From: Ryuthela nishihirai
Lineage: Eukaryota > Arthropoda > Arachnida > Araneae > Heptathelidae
Direction: 5' to 3'
Length of the DNA: 64,000 bases
Assembly (NCBI GenBank): GCA_038380435.1
Contig: JAWZYU010000005.1
Coordinates: forward strand, 32,510,001 to 32,574,000
The translations under genes and the position numbers were made by a program. Position 1 is the first letter of the stretch; each line of letters starts with the position of its first letter. This document shows, in pieces, positions 1 to 11,478 of this stretch. The notes beneath the pieces are model-generated. The model made no database searches, was not told the DNA's origin, and was given only the letters and a program-made list of their open reading frames with translations.

Positions 1-305
1 AACTATCGTGTGTTTTATCAAGCAACCTTTTCTTTACTATTTGAAGTATTCTCTAAACTCCTTTTTTATAATAGTGGGTAATATAAAACTTATTATATAA
101 ACTCCTTTTTTATAATAAGGTGGGAGTAAAGATGTGATAAATAACAGTGTAGTAAATGAAAGTTACTTTTATTGGGATTGAACTGTATTTAAATAGTAGC
201 AAACCAATCAGAGAGATGAATACCAGAAGAATATCCCCTATTCAAAAATTATCTCTGATATTAAACACATCGAATAATATTTTGCTCCCTCCCCTATCCA
301 TTGTA

Positions 306-1516
306 CACACACCGGTCACTGAATTAGAAACCCTTATTTAATACAGAGTTGGACCTCCTTTAGCCCGAATTACAGCACGTATTCGGTTTATGTTATATTC
401 GGTTATTCGTATTATGATTCCACATGATGTTGGAGTGCTTTACATCTCCAGCATACCAGGCGTTCACCAGACAGTCCTTTAATTAGCTCAAATTTGACGG
501 AAGAGGACTTTGCTCCCGGATCTGTTTTTCTAACATGTCCCATACATTCTCAATGGGGTTCAGATCCGGGTTTTGTAGTGGCCAGGGAAGATGGTGGAAG
601 TTACTGTCATGCTCGCTGAACCACTGTTGAACAGATCTTGCGCGTTTGGTAGTAGATTGTCGTCCATGAAACAGCCGTCACCTGCTGGATAAAAAGTCAT
701 TTCAGGATGCACTTGATCGTCAACAATGTTCAGATAATCCTTGGAGGACACCCAATCTTGCAGCAATATCAGGGGATCCATTCCGTACCGACAGAACGTG
801 CCCCACACCATGGCACCGCCTCCAGAATCTTCAATTGTGTTTACAAGGCAAGCTGGATCCATTGCTACATGGACTCCCGCCAAACTCTCTACCTACCGCC
901 GGTACAGAACAAGGTGTACCGCGACTCATCGGACCACGTGACTTTTTTTCAATGTCCAGTCACGGTGTTCCTGAGACCGCTATAGACGAACTTTCCGGTT
1001 CTTCGAAGAAATCAGTGGTTTTGTATAAGCATGCGACTGCTAATACCGATCCTCTTGAATTCCCTGCGCATAGTTCGCTGAGATATGGGTCGGGAACAGC
1101 CTTCATTGAATGCTTCGGTCAATTGCTGCACACAGGAAGTCCTGTTTCTCCTTACAAGCCTTCTCAGACGACGGCGATCTCGTTCATGACAGATAGTCGT
1201 CGTCCCACACTGACGCCTCTTAGACAAGTAATGTGGGTTATTTTTCTACTGATTAAAAACCCGAGCTATCTCACCTTTTGAAAAATCAGTCAGCTCTGCT
1301 GTTTTTAAAACCGTCGCTCCAGCCAGACGGCACCCCACACATCCTTTGTTTTTCCAATTGTCATCAACAATACTGACGATTACTGATGAGCAGCAGTCTT
1401 AAATAGTTGCCTAGATCACGTGGTGATGCACGTGACCACGTATTTTGCATATACCCTGCGCAAGTGACGTTTATGTACATCTGCATAAAAGTTTCTAATT
1501 CAGTAGCAGATGTGTG
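306..1516 (-). mobile_element. Decayed Tc1-like DNA transposon
   Basis: The ends are imperfect inverted repeats. The left end begins cacacaccggtcactgaatt and the reverse complement of the right end begins cacacatctgctactgaatt; 22 of the first 26 bases match. A TA dinucleotide flanks each side (304-305 and 1517-1518), the target duplication expected of Tc1/mariner elements. The length, about 1.2 kb, is typical of Tc1. The interior holds a broken transposase on the minus strand. The element is inactive: its reading frame is interrupted and its ends have diverged. Confidence 0.8.
345..1350 (-). pseudogene. Tc1-like transposase remnant
   Basis: The minus strand still reads as a Tc1 transposase in pieces. 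Near 1340-1270 the N-terminal helix-turn-helix reads roughly GCRLAGATVLKTAEL, followed by a stop. 1227-1012 carries the basic second DNA-binding part (RDRRRLRRLV, then QRTMRREFKRIGI). 883-560 carries the catalytic core, with VWGTFCRYG and MDDNLLPNAQ at the place of the second catalytic aspartate. Around 560-530 the Tc1 tail resembling NPIENVWDMLEK can be recognised across a frameshift. At least three frame breaks separate these pieces, so no functional protein is made. The family assignment rests on the order of motifs; a database search was not possible. Confidence 0.78.
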
Positions 1517-2807
1517 TATTTCCCTGTAAAGTAAAAAAATAAAAAAAAAATCATATTCCGTATATTCCTTCACAGTGGCTTGATAGTTATCCAATAAATT
1601 AAATTAGTAAGAGGATCCGAGCACCATTCCCGTGTAAAGAATTCTTGTTCCTGATGTACAATGGTCGCAAAAAATCCTGAACACACCTGTATTTTTGCAT
1701 GTTTTTGTGTGTTTACATTTTTGTGTTTTTTGCACATTTTGGCATTTTTTGCACTTTTGTGTTTCTGCATGCTTTTGTGTTTTTTCGCGTTTTTTGTGTA
1801 TTTGCATGTTTGTTTGTTTTTTTTTTCGTTTTTTGTATGTTTTCATTTCTATGTTTCGTGTTTCTGCATTTTATTGTGTTTTTTCGCGATTTTTTGTGCT
1901 TTTGCATTTCTTGTTTTGCATGTTTATTGTGTCTCAGGCGAGTTCTACTCACTAAATTATCAACTTTATATAATTTATTATTTACTGCGAAGAACGCTGA
2001 TTTCAAATATTTATTATGTTTTCAAATAACTTAAACAGATCTTCAGATATCTTGAAAACAGCACCGTTCCAAACACAAAGTGATGCTAGGATTGAACAGG
2101 CTCCGATTACAAACAATCGCAGACAACTAACCATAAAATTTAGATTTTTGGTTTTGGTACATTTTTCACTGTCACTGCAGTTTGAAACTGAATTAATGGA
2201 CTTGGGGCAGTTGATTTTGCATTCAACATTTTGTGTAGGGTAAATAAATATCAGTTATGGGAATTTTGCCTCATAATCAGAGATATTAAGAATACATCTA
2301 AAATAAGAAGGTTGCGTCAAATTGCTACTGAAATGTCATGTGGAGTCTGCTTTTTTATGAATATTGAAATGACATTCTGAAAATATCCCTGTTGCTGATA
2401 GAGAACTGGGCGACCTGGGAAAAAAACTTGACGTGCTGTCAGGCTACTGCATACGATTGCACTTTCGAAAAGAAAGCTCAATTCATCACAACTTTTGAAA
2501 GAATGGACTATGGCAGCAAACGTCAATGTGGGCTCAAGAACTGTAAGAAAAGGGCTCCTAGAAAACGGATTGCTAGGTTCCAAAACTCGCCCGAAACGTT
2601 AACTGAGAGATTTTTATTTCCAGAAATGGTTACAATGGACAAAGAAGTATGCACTTTGGACTGTTGAAGAGTGGAAAAAGAGGATTTCTTGTAAAATTAC
2701 GGCAAGGTGGTAAAATCGAGGGAACTAGGCAAAATCTAGAGGAATTGGAAAAATTTGTGCAAATTGTAAAATCTTGGTGAGCTGCCACCCCCCCCCCCAA
2801 CTCCTCC
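1517..2807. other. Intergenic DNA, no gene seen
   Basis: AT-rich sequence holding the low-complexity tract at 1678-1932 and a poly-C run at about 2788-2798. The frame at 2392-2667 (91 codons) matches nothing I recognise and shows no domain-like pattern. Confidence 0.5.
1678..1932. repeat. T/G-rich low-complexity tract
   Basis: Irregular iterations of words such as ttttgtgttttttgc and tttgcatg on the plus strand. The long open frames in it are artefacts: one strand reads as Cys/Phe-rich and the other as Lys/Asn/Thr-rich. No fixed period is evident, so it looks like a decayed simple repeat. Confidence 0.75.
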
Positions 2808-3198
2808 GGGGGCGGGGGTGGCTCAGTCGGTAGCGCGCCAGGCTCGTAATCTGTAGTTCCCAGGTTCGAGTCCCACTAGGTCAGCGTTGAGATTTATCTC
2901 CGCAAAATTTCCTGCCCTGCCCACGGTCAGTAGGGGACACCAATGGGCTTGGAAAGGCCGCCGTCCGTCGGATGGGACGTTAAGCCGTGGCCCCGTGTGC
3001 GGGAGAGCCATACCCTGTGCATGTTAAAGAACTGCTGGATGGCCTTGACGGGAGGCTACCATCTGTCTCCAAACAGCCGTTCCAGTGGGTCCCCTCCCCC
3101 AACTTTCTCTGAGCCTTCGGGGTCCATGTGACCTGGCCATTTAGCTCATGGTGTGCAAAAACGTGCCGCTCAGAGGTAAAACAACCCAACCCAACCCA
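2808..3198 (+). mobile_element. tRNA-derived SINE, near full length
   Basis: Complete order of parts: tRNA-like head with A box (tggctcagtcgg) and B box (ggttcgagtcc), the conserved middle (gatgggacgttaagccgtgg, then gttaaagaac), and a tail of (CCCAA)n ending at 3198. The left flank is a C/G run, and I could not assign a target duplication. About 1 in 20 bases differs from the majority sequence of the other copies, for example gtgcatgttaaagaactgct in place of gtgcacgttaaagaacacgct. Confidence 0.85.
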
Positions 3199-4575
3199 CA
3201 CAATACACTGTTTGTAAGTGTTGTTCCTTAAATTTAATCTTTGTTGTGTACTTACCGAAACGAAGAATGAATTGAAGGGCTATTGATCTAAATAAATAAT
3301 TCGCAACGGGAACGTTTTCTTGGAATTTTCTGTGAAAATAGACTAAATAGAATATCGAACACATAGTTTTGTTTTATTTGAATAAAAAAACTCTTTGAAA
3401 TCCATGACTCAAAATACTCGTAAATCTAAACGCATGGTAAGTATTTTTTTTTTAAATAACTGTTATACAGAAAAAACTATTTTAATAATATGCGTTAGAA
3501 AATAACACGTTAGAAAATAACACGTTAGAAAATAACACTTGTAAAAAGTTCATTCCCAAAAAATAAGATTGGGAATTGTTTTATCTAAATCATTTCTTCT
3601 TTAAGAAACATCAGTCGTCGTCACAAGAGCAATAGAGAAAGATCGATTATTTTACTGAGCCGCAGACCTTTTTATTATAAGTGTCTAGGTCACTAAAGCG
3701 AGTGAGAATAATTGTACTTTGAAATATTTCTGAAGCGATCAGAATAATTTCATTTAGAAATTTCAGGAGAGATCACGTTTCTATTTAAATAAGAATCCTC
3801 GTATTTGAAAGTTAAATGAGATTTTGTTCGGAAAATGATCGGCAAACAAAAAGCCCATTAAGCAACTTATATGTAATAAGTCACTGTTCACAAAGGAATT
3901 AAGAAATATTTCCTTTGAAACTTTTGTATTGCGTGTTGGTGATAATTCTAGATCATGAAGATGCCTTTTTTTATCTTCATTTTTTTTTCTTTTTCGTTAA
4001 AATTCCGATGCGAAATTAAACGCAATAGCATTTTATGCAGTTAAGTTACTGGCTCAACATTGTTCCGTTTTCCTTTGTACTATGAAATGCAGAAAAGTTG
4101 CTTTGTGATTAATGTTTCAGAAATAACAAAACTTCTTCTCTAATCAACCATGAGATTATAATGGGTAATCGCTCATTAGTTCTTCTTGAGTACTAGCGAA
4201 ATTAAAAATTTCTTTGTCAATGACAAACTAATTAAAAATATTTAAATACTAATTGAACAACTTTTGTAATGAGATGGATTATATTGGATAGCTTACTGTT
4301 GAATTCGTTCTAAAGAAATGCTTATTACATTTCTTTTAAATGACGACATTACAGTTCAGTTTAACAATAGGAATAAAGAATGTTAATGAATTTATTGTTT
4401 TGCAAAGGGAAATGTAACAAATTTGGGATATCTTTCCAGGTTGCAATTTTGAAGACTGAATAGCGATTTCATTCTAAAGTAAAAAGTGGAGTGTGGCCTA
4501 TCCTTTAAAAGCATTTCTGAAAAGTAAGTACATCATTAATCCGTAATAACTTCATATCTGAGCTTGGATATATTT
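3199..4575. other. AT-rich intergenic DNA, no gene seen
   Basis: No recognisable coding frame, RNA gene or mobile element. A short triplication of a word like cgttagaaaataacac occurs at about 3493-3540. Confidence 0.5.
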
Positions 4576-4588
4576 CATTATATTATTT

Positions 4589-4977
4589 AGGAGCGGAGGT
4601 GGCTCAGTCAGTAGCGCGCCAGGCTCGTAATCTGTAGTTCCCAGGTTCGAGTCCCAGCTGGGTCAGCGTTGAGATTTATCTCCGCAAAATTCCCCGCCCT
4701 GCCCACGGTCAGTAGGGGACACCGATGGGCTTGGAAAGGCCGCCGTCCGTCGGATGGGACGTTAAGCTGTGGCCCCTTGTGTGGGAGAGCCATACCCTGT
4801 GCACGTTAAAGAACACGCTAGATGGCCATGACGGGAGGCTACCATCTGTCTCCCAACAGCTGTTCCAGTGGGTCCCCTCACCCAACCTTCTCTGAGCCTT
4901 CGTGGTCCATGTGACCTGGCCATTTAGCCCATGGTGTGCAAAAAAGTGCCGCTCAGAGGTAAAACAACCCAACCCAA
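4589..4977 (+). mobile_element. Full-length SINE with 13-bp target duplication
   Basis: Same element as at 2808, complete from head to CCCAA tail. Perfect 13-bp direct repeats cattatattattt lie at 4576-4588 and 4978-4990, showing insertion by target-primed reverse transcription. The B box is intact; the A box has one change (ggctcagtcagt). Confidence 0.92.
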
Positions 4978-4990
4978 CATTATATTATTT

Positions 4991-5564
4991 TAAAAAATCG
5001 ATATTTTAACGTCTTTCGCCAGTAGGAATAAAAACGATGAATCTTTTTATGCTTTTAAATTCTGCTAAAGGAATCGTTTTGAGAGAAACGCATCAAGGTC
5101 TACAAAGAAGGACTTGGCGAGCCCCACATTTATTGATTCCCTCCCCTTCCCTTATCAAAGAAAAAAATAGCATAAAAATATTATTTTTATGCTCTTTGTG
5201 GGTTCCTGGGTGTTGTCGAATTTAATTTATCCACAGAGCGCCACAGATAAGAATATATGCTTTTCGTTCGTTACAGATGTTGGGCTTTCGGCGTTTAAGA
5301 ATTGAAGAGTGACGACAAGTTACAATAATAACAAAGGTTTAATTCTGAAGATATTTACAGATGTTCGGTGAGGACTGACGTTGGTTGCAAACAACCGTGT
5401 GAAGGTTATTTGAGAGGTTGCGTCCTCTAAGCACCTAACAGAGGAAAACCTCTCAACTTAGGAAATACCTATTCACCGCTCGCAATGGCAGTACAGACAG
5501 AACTGCGTGATCTTGGCGACGGGCCGTCCGATGCTCTTTGTCCAAGCGCCGTCATTCCGGTCCC
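4991..5564. other. Intergenic DNA, no gene seen
   Basis: No gene recognised. The stretch next to the minisatellite (5380-5560) is less AT-rich than its surroundings and contains aggttgcgtcctctaagc and gaggaaaacctctcaac, a weak inverted repeat. It may be part of an unrecognised element that hosts the minisatellite. Confidence 0.4.
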
Positions 5565-6211
5565 ATGGGTCGGTCATTTGGTCTACATGCTCATTTCGAT
5601 CCCATGGGATGGTCATTCGGTCTACATGCTAATTTCGATCCCATGGGATGGTCATTTGGTCTACATGTTCATTTCGGTCCCATGAGACGGTCATTTGGTC
5701 TACACGGTTTTTGGTCTACATGCATTTGGTCTACACGCTTTTTGGTCTACACGCTTTTTGGTCTACATGCATTTGGTCTACATGCTCATTTCATTCCATG
5801 GGATGGTCATTTGGTCTATATGCTCATCCCGGTCCCATGGGATGGTCATTCGGTCTACATGCTAATTTCGATCCCATGGGATGGTCATTTGGTCTACATG
5901 TTCATTTCGGTCCCATGAGACGGTCATTTGGTCTACACGGTTTTTGGTCTACATGCATTTGGTCTACACGCTTTTTGGTCTACACGCTTTTTGGTCTACA
6001 TGCATTTGGTCTACATGCTCATTTCATTCCATGGGATGGTCATTTGGTCTATATGCTCATCCCGGTCCCATGGGATGGTCATTCGGTCTACATGCTAATT
6101 TCGGTCCCATGGGATGGTCATTTGGTCTACATGCTTATTCCGGTCCCATGGGATGGTCATTTGGTCTACATGCTCATTCCGGTCCCATGGGATGGTCATT
6201 TGGTCTACACT
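5565..6211. repeat. 39-bp minisatellite with a 233-bp duplication
   Basis: The basic unit is about 39 bp (cccatgggatggtcatttgg, then tctacatgctcattccggt). It is clearest at 6083-6211, where ttggtctac recurs every 39 bases. Shorter units of the form tttttggtctacacgc lie inside. A 233-bp block (six units less one base) is duplicated in tandem: sequence from about 5617 recurs from about 5850. Because 39 is divisible by 3, frames stay open for up to 190 codons (GWSFGLHAHSGP-type repeats). I see no start context, signal or domain, so coding is unlikely. Confidence 0.9.
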
Positions 6212-6406
6212 CCAACATGAAAGGAGCCAGGCCGGAAAGAGACCGATCACCAATGATCAGGTGCAATAAACGTATCTTGCTAATTGCAGCAAGACACATC
6301 ATCCATAAATAGCCTTCACCAGAGGTGGGAAAAAGGTGACAGTTTCGCATAAAGAGTTACAAAGCAAGGTCAAATATAAATATATACATAAAATGGCTAA
6401 AATATA

Positions 6407-6848
6407 CAGGGTGATTCAAAACTCTCGGGCCAAACTTTAAGGGGTGATAGAACACACCTAAACAAACACTTTTCGCCATACAATGCATGGTCGGAACTCA
6501 AGCAGTGAAGCTCTAGGGGTTAGCAGTTACTATGTCAGGAAATGAAGAAACACTGACCAGAAAGCGCTCCCAGTATAGTCTTTGGGTTTCCCTCGAATTC
6601 CCGTCCACAGCTCCGTACGTAAAATGCATGTCTGCCTTCTCCTAATTCATGAAGCAATCCATCCGTTCTGCAATCCACGGTAGAAATGACGACGAGTGCG
6701 AAATTCAGCGCTTATAAGTGTTCACTGGAAAGCGCCCTCTAGCGCTTCACCGCTTGAGTTCCGACCATGCATTGTATGACGAAAAGTGTTTGTTTAGGTG
6801 TGTTCTATCACCCCTTAAAGTTTGACCCAAGAGTTTTGAATCATCCTG
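6407..6848. mobile_element. Mariner-type MITE with ~115-bp inverted ends
   Basis: Left end cagggtgattcaaaactctc; the reverse complement of the right end is caggatgattcaaaactctt. The match continues for about 115 bases with few mismatches. TA flanks both sides (6405-6406 and 6849-6850). The interior (about 6525-6735) has no open frame, so the element is non-autonomous. Its ends share layout and words (cagggtgatt, aactct, gggtgatag, acaaac) with the DD41D mariner at 48177, suggesting that family mobilised it. Confidence 0.9.
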
Positions 6849-7003
6849 TATAATCAGGATAGCATCAAAACCTGACACTATTCGACTGGGATGAGTAATG
6901 TTTTAATTAAAAAATATATTAAACATTTTAAAGATCGTTAAAGAAATGAGGAATATGAAACTCGTGAAATAATAAGCTGAAAAAAATTGGTTTTCCCACA
7001 GTG

Positions 7004-7036
7004 GGATTCGAACCTATGTCTCCTGGAAACATGTCA
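7004..7036 (-). repeat. tRNA-like B-box remnant
   Basis: On the minus strand this reads ataggttcgaatcccactg, a good B box (ggttcgaatcc) with a short arm. No matching A box or cloverleaf can be built, so it is probably an old tRNA or SINE fragment. Confidence 0.3.
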
Positions 7037-7086
7037 GTATGCTTTAAGAAATGTTTTACGGTTCTTAGGGCTAAATATAGTGCTTT

Positions 7087-7412
7087 GGTTGGGTTGTTTT
7101 CTTCCGAGCGCCTCTTTTTTCACACAATGGTCTAAATAAACAGGTCACAAGGGGGAAGGGAACCCACTGGACAGCTGTTGGATACAGATGAAGGCCTTCC
7201 GTCAAGGCCATCCAGTGTGTTCTTTAACATACATAGGGTACGACTTGAAGTCCCATCGGACAGACGGCGGTGTTTCCAAGCCCATCTGCATACCCCTTTG
7301 TCACCAAGGGCAGTGGGAGAGGGGAGCGGTATCTAAGATGAAACTCAATGCAGGCCCTGGGACTCGGCCCTAGGAAATGCAGATTACAAGCGTCAATCAA
7401 CGCGATTACCAC
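7087..7412 (-). mobile_element. Old, diverged SINE copy
   Basis: Reads on the minus strand as the same SINE family with many substitutions and small deletions. Tail (ggttgggttgtttt on the plus strand), gtgttctttaacatacatag and cccatcggacagacggcgg are recognisable. The head is nearly unreadable (gcagattacaagcgtcaatc). Its divergence shows the family has been active over a long time. Confidence 0.75.
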
Positions 7413-7654
7413 CTCCTCCCTGGCGCTTCTGTAACAGCAGACAAGAGTTTGTGTTCTGATCGTGCTCGCAAGAACCAATAAAAGAGGCATCGTCGAGCAC
7501 CACGGGGCACGCGAGAGACAGCCAGCACTAACACAACACACAATTCCTAGATTTAAATTATCGAAACTCTTTTTCAATCAAAATCTGACTTGCTACACAA
7601 AAATAGTTTTGAATTTAACCAACCACTCATCATTAAAAAAAATGAAATAATCAC

Positions 7655-7688
7655 AAACCGGTTTGTGTTTTCGAACACAAACCGGTTT
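7655..7688. repeat. Perfect 15-bp hairpin, 4-base loop
   Basis: 7655-7669 (aaaccggtttgtgtt) is the exact reverse complement of 7674-7688, with loop ttcg. It lies in otherwise featureless AT-rich DNA. It could be the remains of a foldback element. Confidence 0.7.
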
Positions 7689-7806
7689 AGTAAAGAAATG
7701 GTAGTCTGTTAACAAGTATTTGAAAGAGGAAAAAAAAATTGCCCTAACTGATAGATATTACTTAAAACAAAGACACAACGGAAATTTTTAATCTTAAATA
7801 TCTTTC

Positions 7807-7984
7807 TTGGGGGGTTGGTTCAATCGGTAGGACACCAGGCACGTAACCTAATGTTTTCATGTTCGAGTGAAACCGAAGTCCAGTAATCAATGAGAAAGGG
7901 AGACACCGATGAACTTCGAACAGGAGCTGTTCGCCTTATGAGATGTTAAGCCTTCCCCATGTGCTATTGGTACTCTGAGCTACA
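7807..7984 (+). mobile_element. Old partial SINE cut by the LINE end
   Basis: A degenerate head (ggttggttcaatcggtagg, then catgttcgagtgaaac) and middle (gggagacaccgatgaacttc, gagatgttaagcc) of the SINE family. The copy stops where the (GAT)n tail of the minus-strand LINE begins, so the LINE probably landed in it. Its 3' half is not found on the other side of the LINE. Confidence 0.6.
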
Positions 7985-8026
7985 AGATCATCATCATGAT
8001 CGTCGTCGTCGTCAAGCAAACATGGG

Positions 8027-9933
8027 CTACGGAGGTCCAACCAGACCGTGCAATTTAGTTCTCCAAGCAAGTCTATCCTGAGCTACATCTGCTGCTTCCG
8101 GCCACTGCACACCAATTCTAATAAGGTCCTGTTTGACATTGTCTGCCCACCGCATCTTAGGTCTCCCCTTCTTTCTGAAGCCTTTAGGCACACTGTTCAT
8201 AACCCTATTCGACAATCTATAATTATCCATACGGGCAACATGGCCAAACCAACGGAGTCTCTCTCTGCGCAACATGCTGCTTAAAGGAGGTTGCAAACTC
8301 CTTTGCCTAATCTCATCATTAGTTACAAAGTTGAACCACCTAATGCCCAAGATACTGCGTAAGCATCTGGAATCAAAAGCATCTAGTTTCCTGTTATCTT
8401 GTTTACAAAGTGTCCAAGTTTCACTACCATAACTAACCCTAGAAAGAACCAAACTATTATACAGTCTAATTTTAGTGTTTAGGTGTATACGCCTATTTCT
8501 CCACACTCTCCATAGATTCTTAAAAGTCTTGGCAGCAATTCCTATCCGTCTGTTAATCTCATGCCGCACATCACCAGTATCTGTTACATAGCTCCCAAGA
8601 TAATTAAACTGTGACACCTGTTCAAGATTGCCCATTCAGATTAATTCAATCACAGCCTGCCTGACCAATTTTCATCACTTTAGTTTTCTCTCTGTTTACA
8701 ACCAAACCTACTCTAGTACCAGTCTTATCAACAGCTCGAATGAAAGAGTTCATCTCATCAACATCATTTGCCAAAAGGGCTAAATCTTCAGCATAATCTA
8801 AATCAGAAATTTTCGTATCTCCAGCCCATTTAAGGCCAAAATCTTTTCCTTGAAGTGAATTTCGCATAACGTAATCAATAACCAAACTAAATAGAAAAGG
8901 AGACAAAATGCACCCTTGTCGAACACCAGAAGTAATGCTAAACCATTTGCTACAAGCCTTACCAACTCTCACACACGACTCAGTGTTATTATAGAGAACT
9001 TTCATTATGTTAACTAACTTGTCTGGTATACCATATGATCTCACGATCAACCACAAATTATTGACGATCAACGAAAGCCTTTTTGAAATCAACAAAGCTA
9101 GCAACCAAAGGTTTCTGAAACTCTAAACATTTCTCAAGAATCTGCCTAAGTGAAAATATCTGATCCACACATCCCCTACCACTTCTGAATGCACATTGCT
9201 CATCATGCAATTGACTCTCAACCAGATTCTTACTTCTATTAAGCACAATCATGGAAAGAACTTTACCTGGAACATAGAGTAGGCTGATACCCCTATAGTT
9301 ATCAGAAGTGGGATCACCTTTTTTGAAAATGGGGATAATAATAGCTCTGGTAAAATCCTTAGGAACCATGCCTTTATCATAAAAGATATTCAAAATTTCA
9401 GTCATCCAAGTGGTAACCGAAACATTCCCAGCTCTGAGCATTTCTGTAGTAATTTCATCTAACCCTGGGGATTTATGAAGTTTAAGTTTCGAAATAGCCA
9501 AAATAACTTCAGATTGTGTTATAGGGCCAACATTAAAGCCATCAATGCATCTATCATCATTGCAAACAATGGGAGTAGAACTAACCACATTATTTAGAAC
9601 ATCACTGAAATGCTCAGCCCACCTAGCCATGACAGAATCCTCCCCTTCTATAACCTTACCTTGTTTATCCTTCAATCCCTGTATACCTGTCCGTTTTCTA
9701 CCACACAAAACATTAACTATCTGGTACAGCTCTCTGCTGTTGTGTTGTCTAACTGCTTCCTCGGCTTTGTCTGCCAAACCATCAAGCCAAAAATTCTTTT
9801 CAGTAGCTAACTTATCCTTTACACGTTTATTAAGTTCTCTGTAATGCTTTCTATTAGGACTAGTAGGGTATTGATTATGGACATGCCTGCAGTTCTTTCT
9901 TTCTGAAATAAGCTCAAGTGCCTTATCACTCAA
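8027..9933 (-). pseudogene. LINE copy A reverse transcriptase (broken)
   Basis: Three overlapping minus-strand pieces. 9933-9058 holds the linker and RT fingers: PIFKKGDPTSDNYRGISLL, then CAFRSGRGCVDQIF. 9104-8646 holds the palm: SGVRQGCILSPFLFSLVIDY and SDLDYAEDLALLA. 8635-8027 holds the C-terminal part, with YGSETWTLCKQDNRKLDAFD, RWFGHVARMDNYRL and GRPKMRWADNVKQDL. Frameshifts separate the pieces near 9080 and 8640. The catalytic box reads YAED where the sister copy has FADD, so one of the two metal-binding aspartates is lost. The enzyme is dead in this copy. Confidence 0.85.
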
Positions 9934-10075
9934 ATAATTGTACTGAATTATTTATTATAGCCATATGGTCATTTGGATCTATTATATATATTAAGCTATC
10001 TATATATTATATATAGATAGCTTAATATATATATAATATATATATTAAGCCATATGGTATACCACTAAAGGATGA
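9934..10075. repeat. AT-rich palindrome inside LINE copy A
   Basis: Replaces roughly 45 bases of LINE sequence present in copy C. A perfect palindromic core occupies 9991-10025 (ttaagctatctatat and its complement around tta). Identical ccatatgg words lie at 9961-9968 and 10050-10057. It could be a small foldback insertion or an expanded (TA)n tract. Confidence 0.6.
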
Positions 10076-11212
10076 ACTCCTTGTTAGTTTCCAAAAAAGC
10101 CTGTTTAAAATGGTCCCATTCTTCCTCAACTTCAGTAGTAAGCAAACCATGACTGTCATAATGACTAAGTAACCTATCATGGCAAGCTTTAGCTATAACT
10201 GGGTCTTTCAGAGCTTCAGTATTAAAGGTAAATTTTTTAACCCTAGCACAACACTTTTTAAGTTGCAAGACACTTTTAACAAGGTAATGGTCACATCCAA
10301 TTTCAGCTCCCCTATATGCCCTGGTATTCCTAACAGAACTAGCCCATTTGCTGTTAATTAATATGTAATCAATCATATTCTTATGCAGCCCATCTGGTGA
10401 AACCCATGTGTACTTATGTATGTAGCGGTGTTTGTAATAAGTGTTAGTTATTCTGAATCCATTGAGTTTACTTATCTGTAGGAGACGTTGCCCATTGCAG
10501 CTACCAATTCAAAAAGGGCCTATTACTCCTCCCCAAAGGTCAGAGTCAGTACCAACTTTGGCATTGAAGTCACCAAGAACAAGGGTAATATCTCCTTTCT
10601 TGACAGAATTCAAAATATCCTGAAGTTGTTCATAAAACCTATCCTTCTCATCCTCATCGGCATCCTCAGTGGGGGCATAACAGCAGATAACATTCAAGTC
10701 TTTAACGCTTGTCTGAAATTTTGCTGTAAGAAACCTTTCATTAATGCACTCATATCCTAGAAGAGCATCACTAGCGTGTCTGCTGAGAAGCAGACCCACG
10801 CCTTGGTGATGTTTATTGTCTTCCCACCCTGAAAAGAAAAATTAAGATTATTTTTAAGAATCTGACCTTTATCTGTCCATCTGGTCTCTTGCAAGCCCAG
10901 AATATCTAAATTATAACGGTGGAATTCTTGTGTGAGGACATCAAGAGAAAAAGCTCTGTGCAGAGTCCTCACATTCCAACTACCTATGGAGAGAAAATGG
11001 TTAGTGGAATGTTTAAAGAAACTATGTTTATTGATAGTGGGAATACCGACAATATCAAATAGCCCCCTAAAAAATGGCCAAAGCTTTGTTTCCCCACCAC
11101 TAAAGGCTGAAACCATATACACTGGAAGACTTCCTCCAATGTAGAATTTGACAATGCCAGTAAAAGCAAAGAGTTCAGATGCCTGTGATGACCTCTGCTC
11201 AGGGTTATCCAC
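10065..11212 (-). pseudogene. LINE copy A endonuclease (broken)
   Basis: Apurinic-type endonuclease domain in three frames. 11212-10757: SIGSWNVRTLHRAFSLDVLT and DILGLQETRWTDKG, with the catalytic glutamate in QET. 10799-10509: LLLSRHASDALLGYE, CYAPTEDADEDEKDRFYEQL and LVLGDFNAKVGTDSD, with the GDFNA motif. 10376-10065: MIDYILINSKWASS and AEIGCDHYLV, with the terminal DH pair. This copy keeps the segment around LLLSRHASDAL that copy C has lost. Frameshifts fall near 10780 and 10440. Confidence 0.85.
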
Positions 11213-11478
11213 CAGCTGATAAACATATCCTGTGAATCTATTTACTTGGGGCTGTCAACCCACAAACAAACAGAAAACACAGCGGAAGATTTTCCCTCCA
11301 CAGAAGCCCACCAGTGTAGCAAATTCAGGATCCATGATCAAGCTCAGAGCCATAATTCTGTCCAGTCCAGTGGGTTTATGTGGTCAGCACCAGGACCCTG
11401 TGTGATTGACCACTCCTCAGCAGGGTAGAAAAAAAAGAAAAGTAGCCATAGTTGTCCAGATCAGTAGGCCACACTAAT

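Noticed and set aside
1661..2034. Cys/Phe-rich membrane protein or the opposite Lys-rich protein at 1.7-2.0 kb
   Set aside because: The frame follows a low-complexity T/G tract and is open in several frames at once.
2817..2890. Functional tRNA-Thr genes at the SINE heads
   Set aside because: A and B boxes are present but the acceptor and anticodon stems pair poorly, and the sequence always continues into the SINE body.
8048..8284. Antisense frames over LINE ends (QFSSPSKS type at 8048, 57380, 62491)
   Set aside because: They are reverse-strand shadows of the LINE C-terminal coding sequence, which has clear RT-family motifs.
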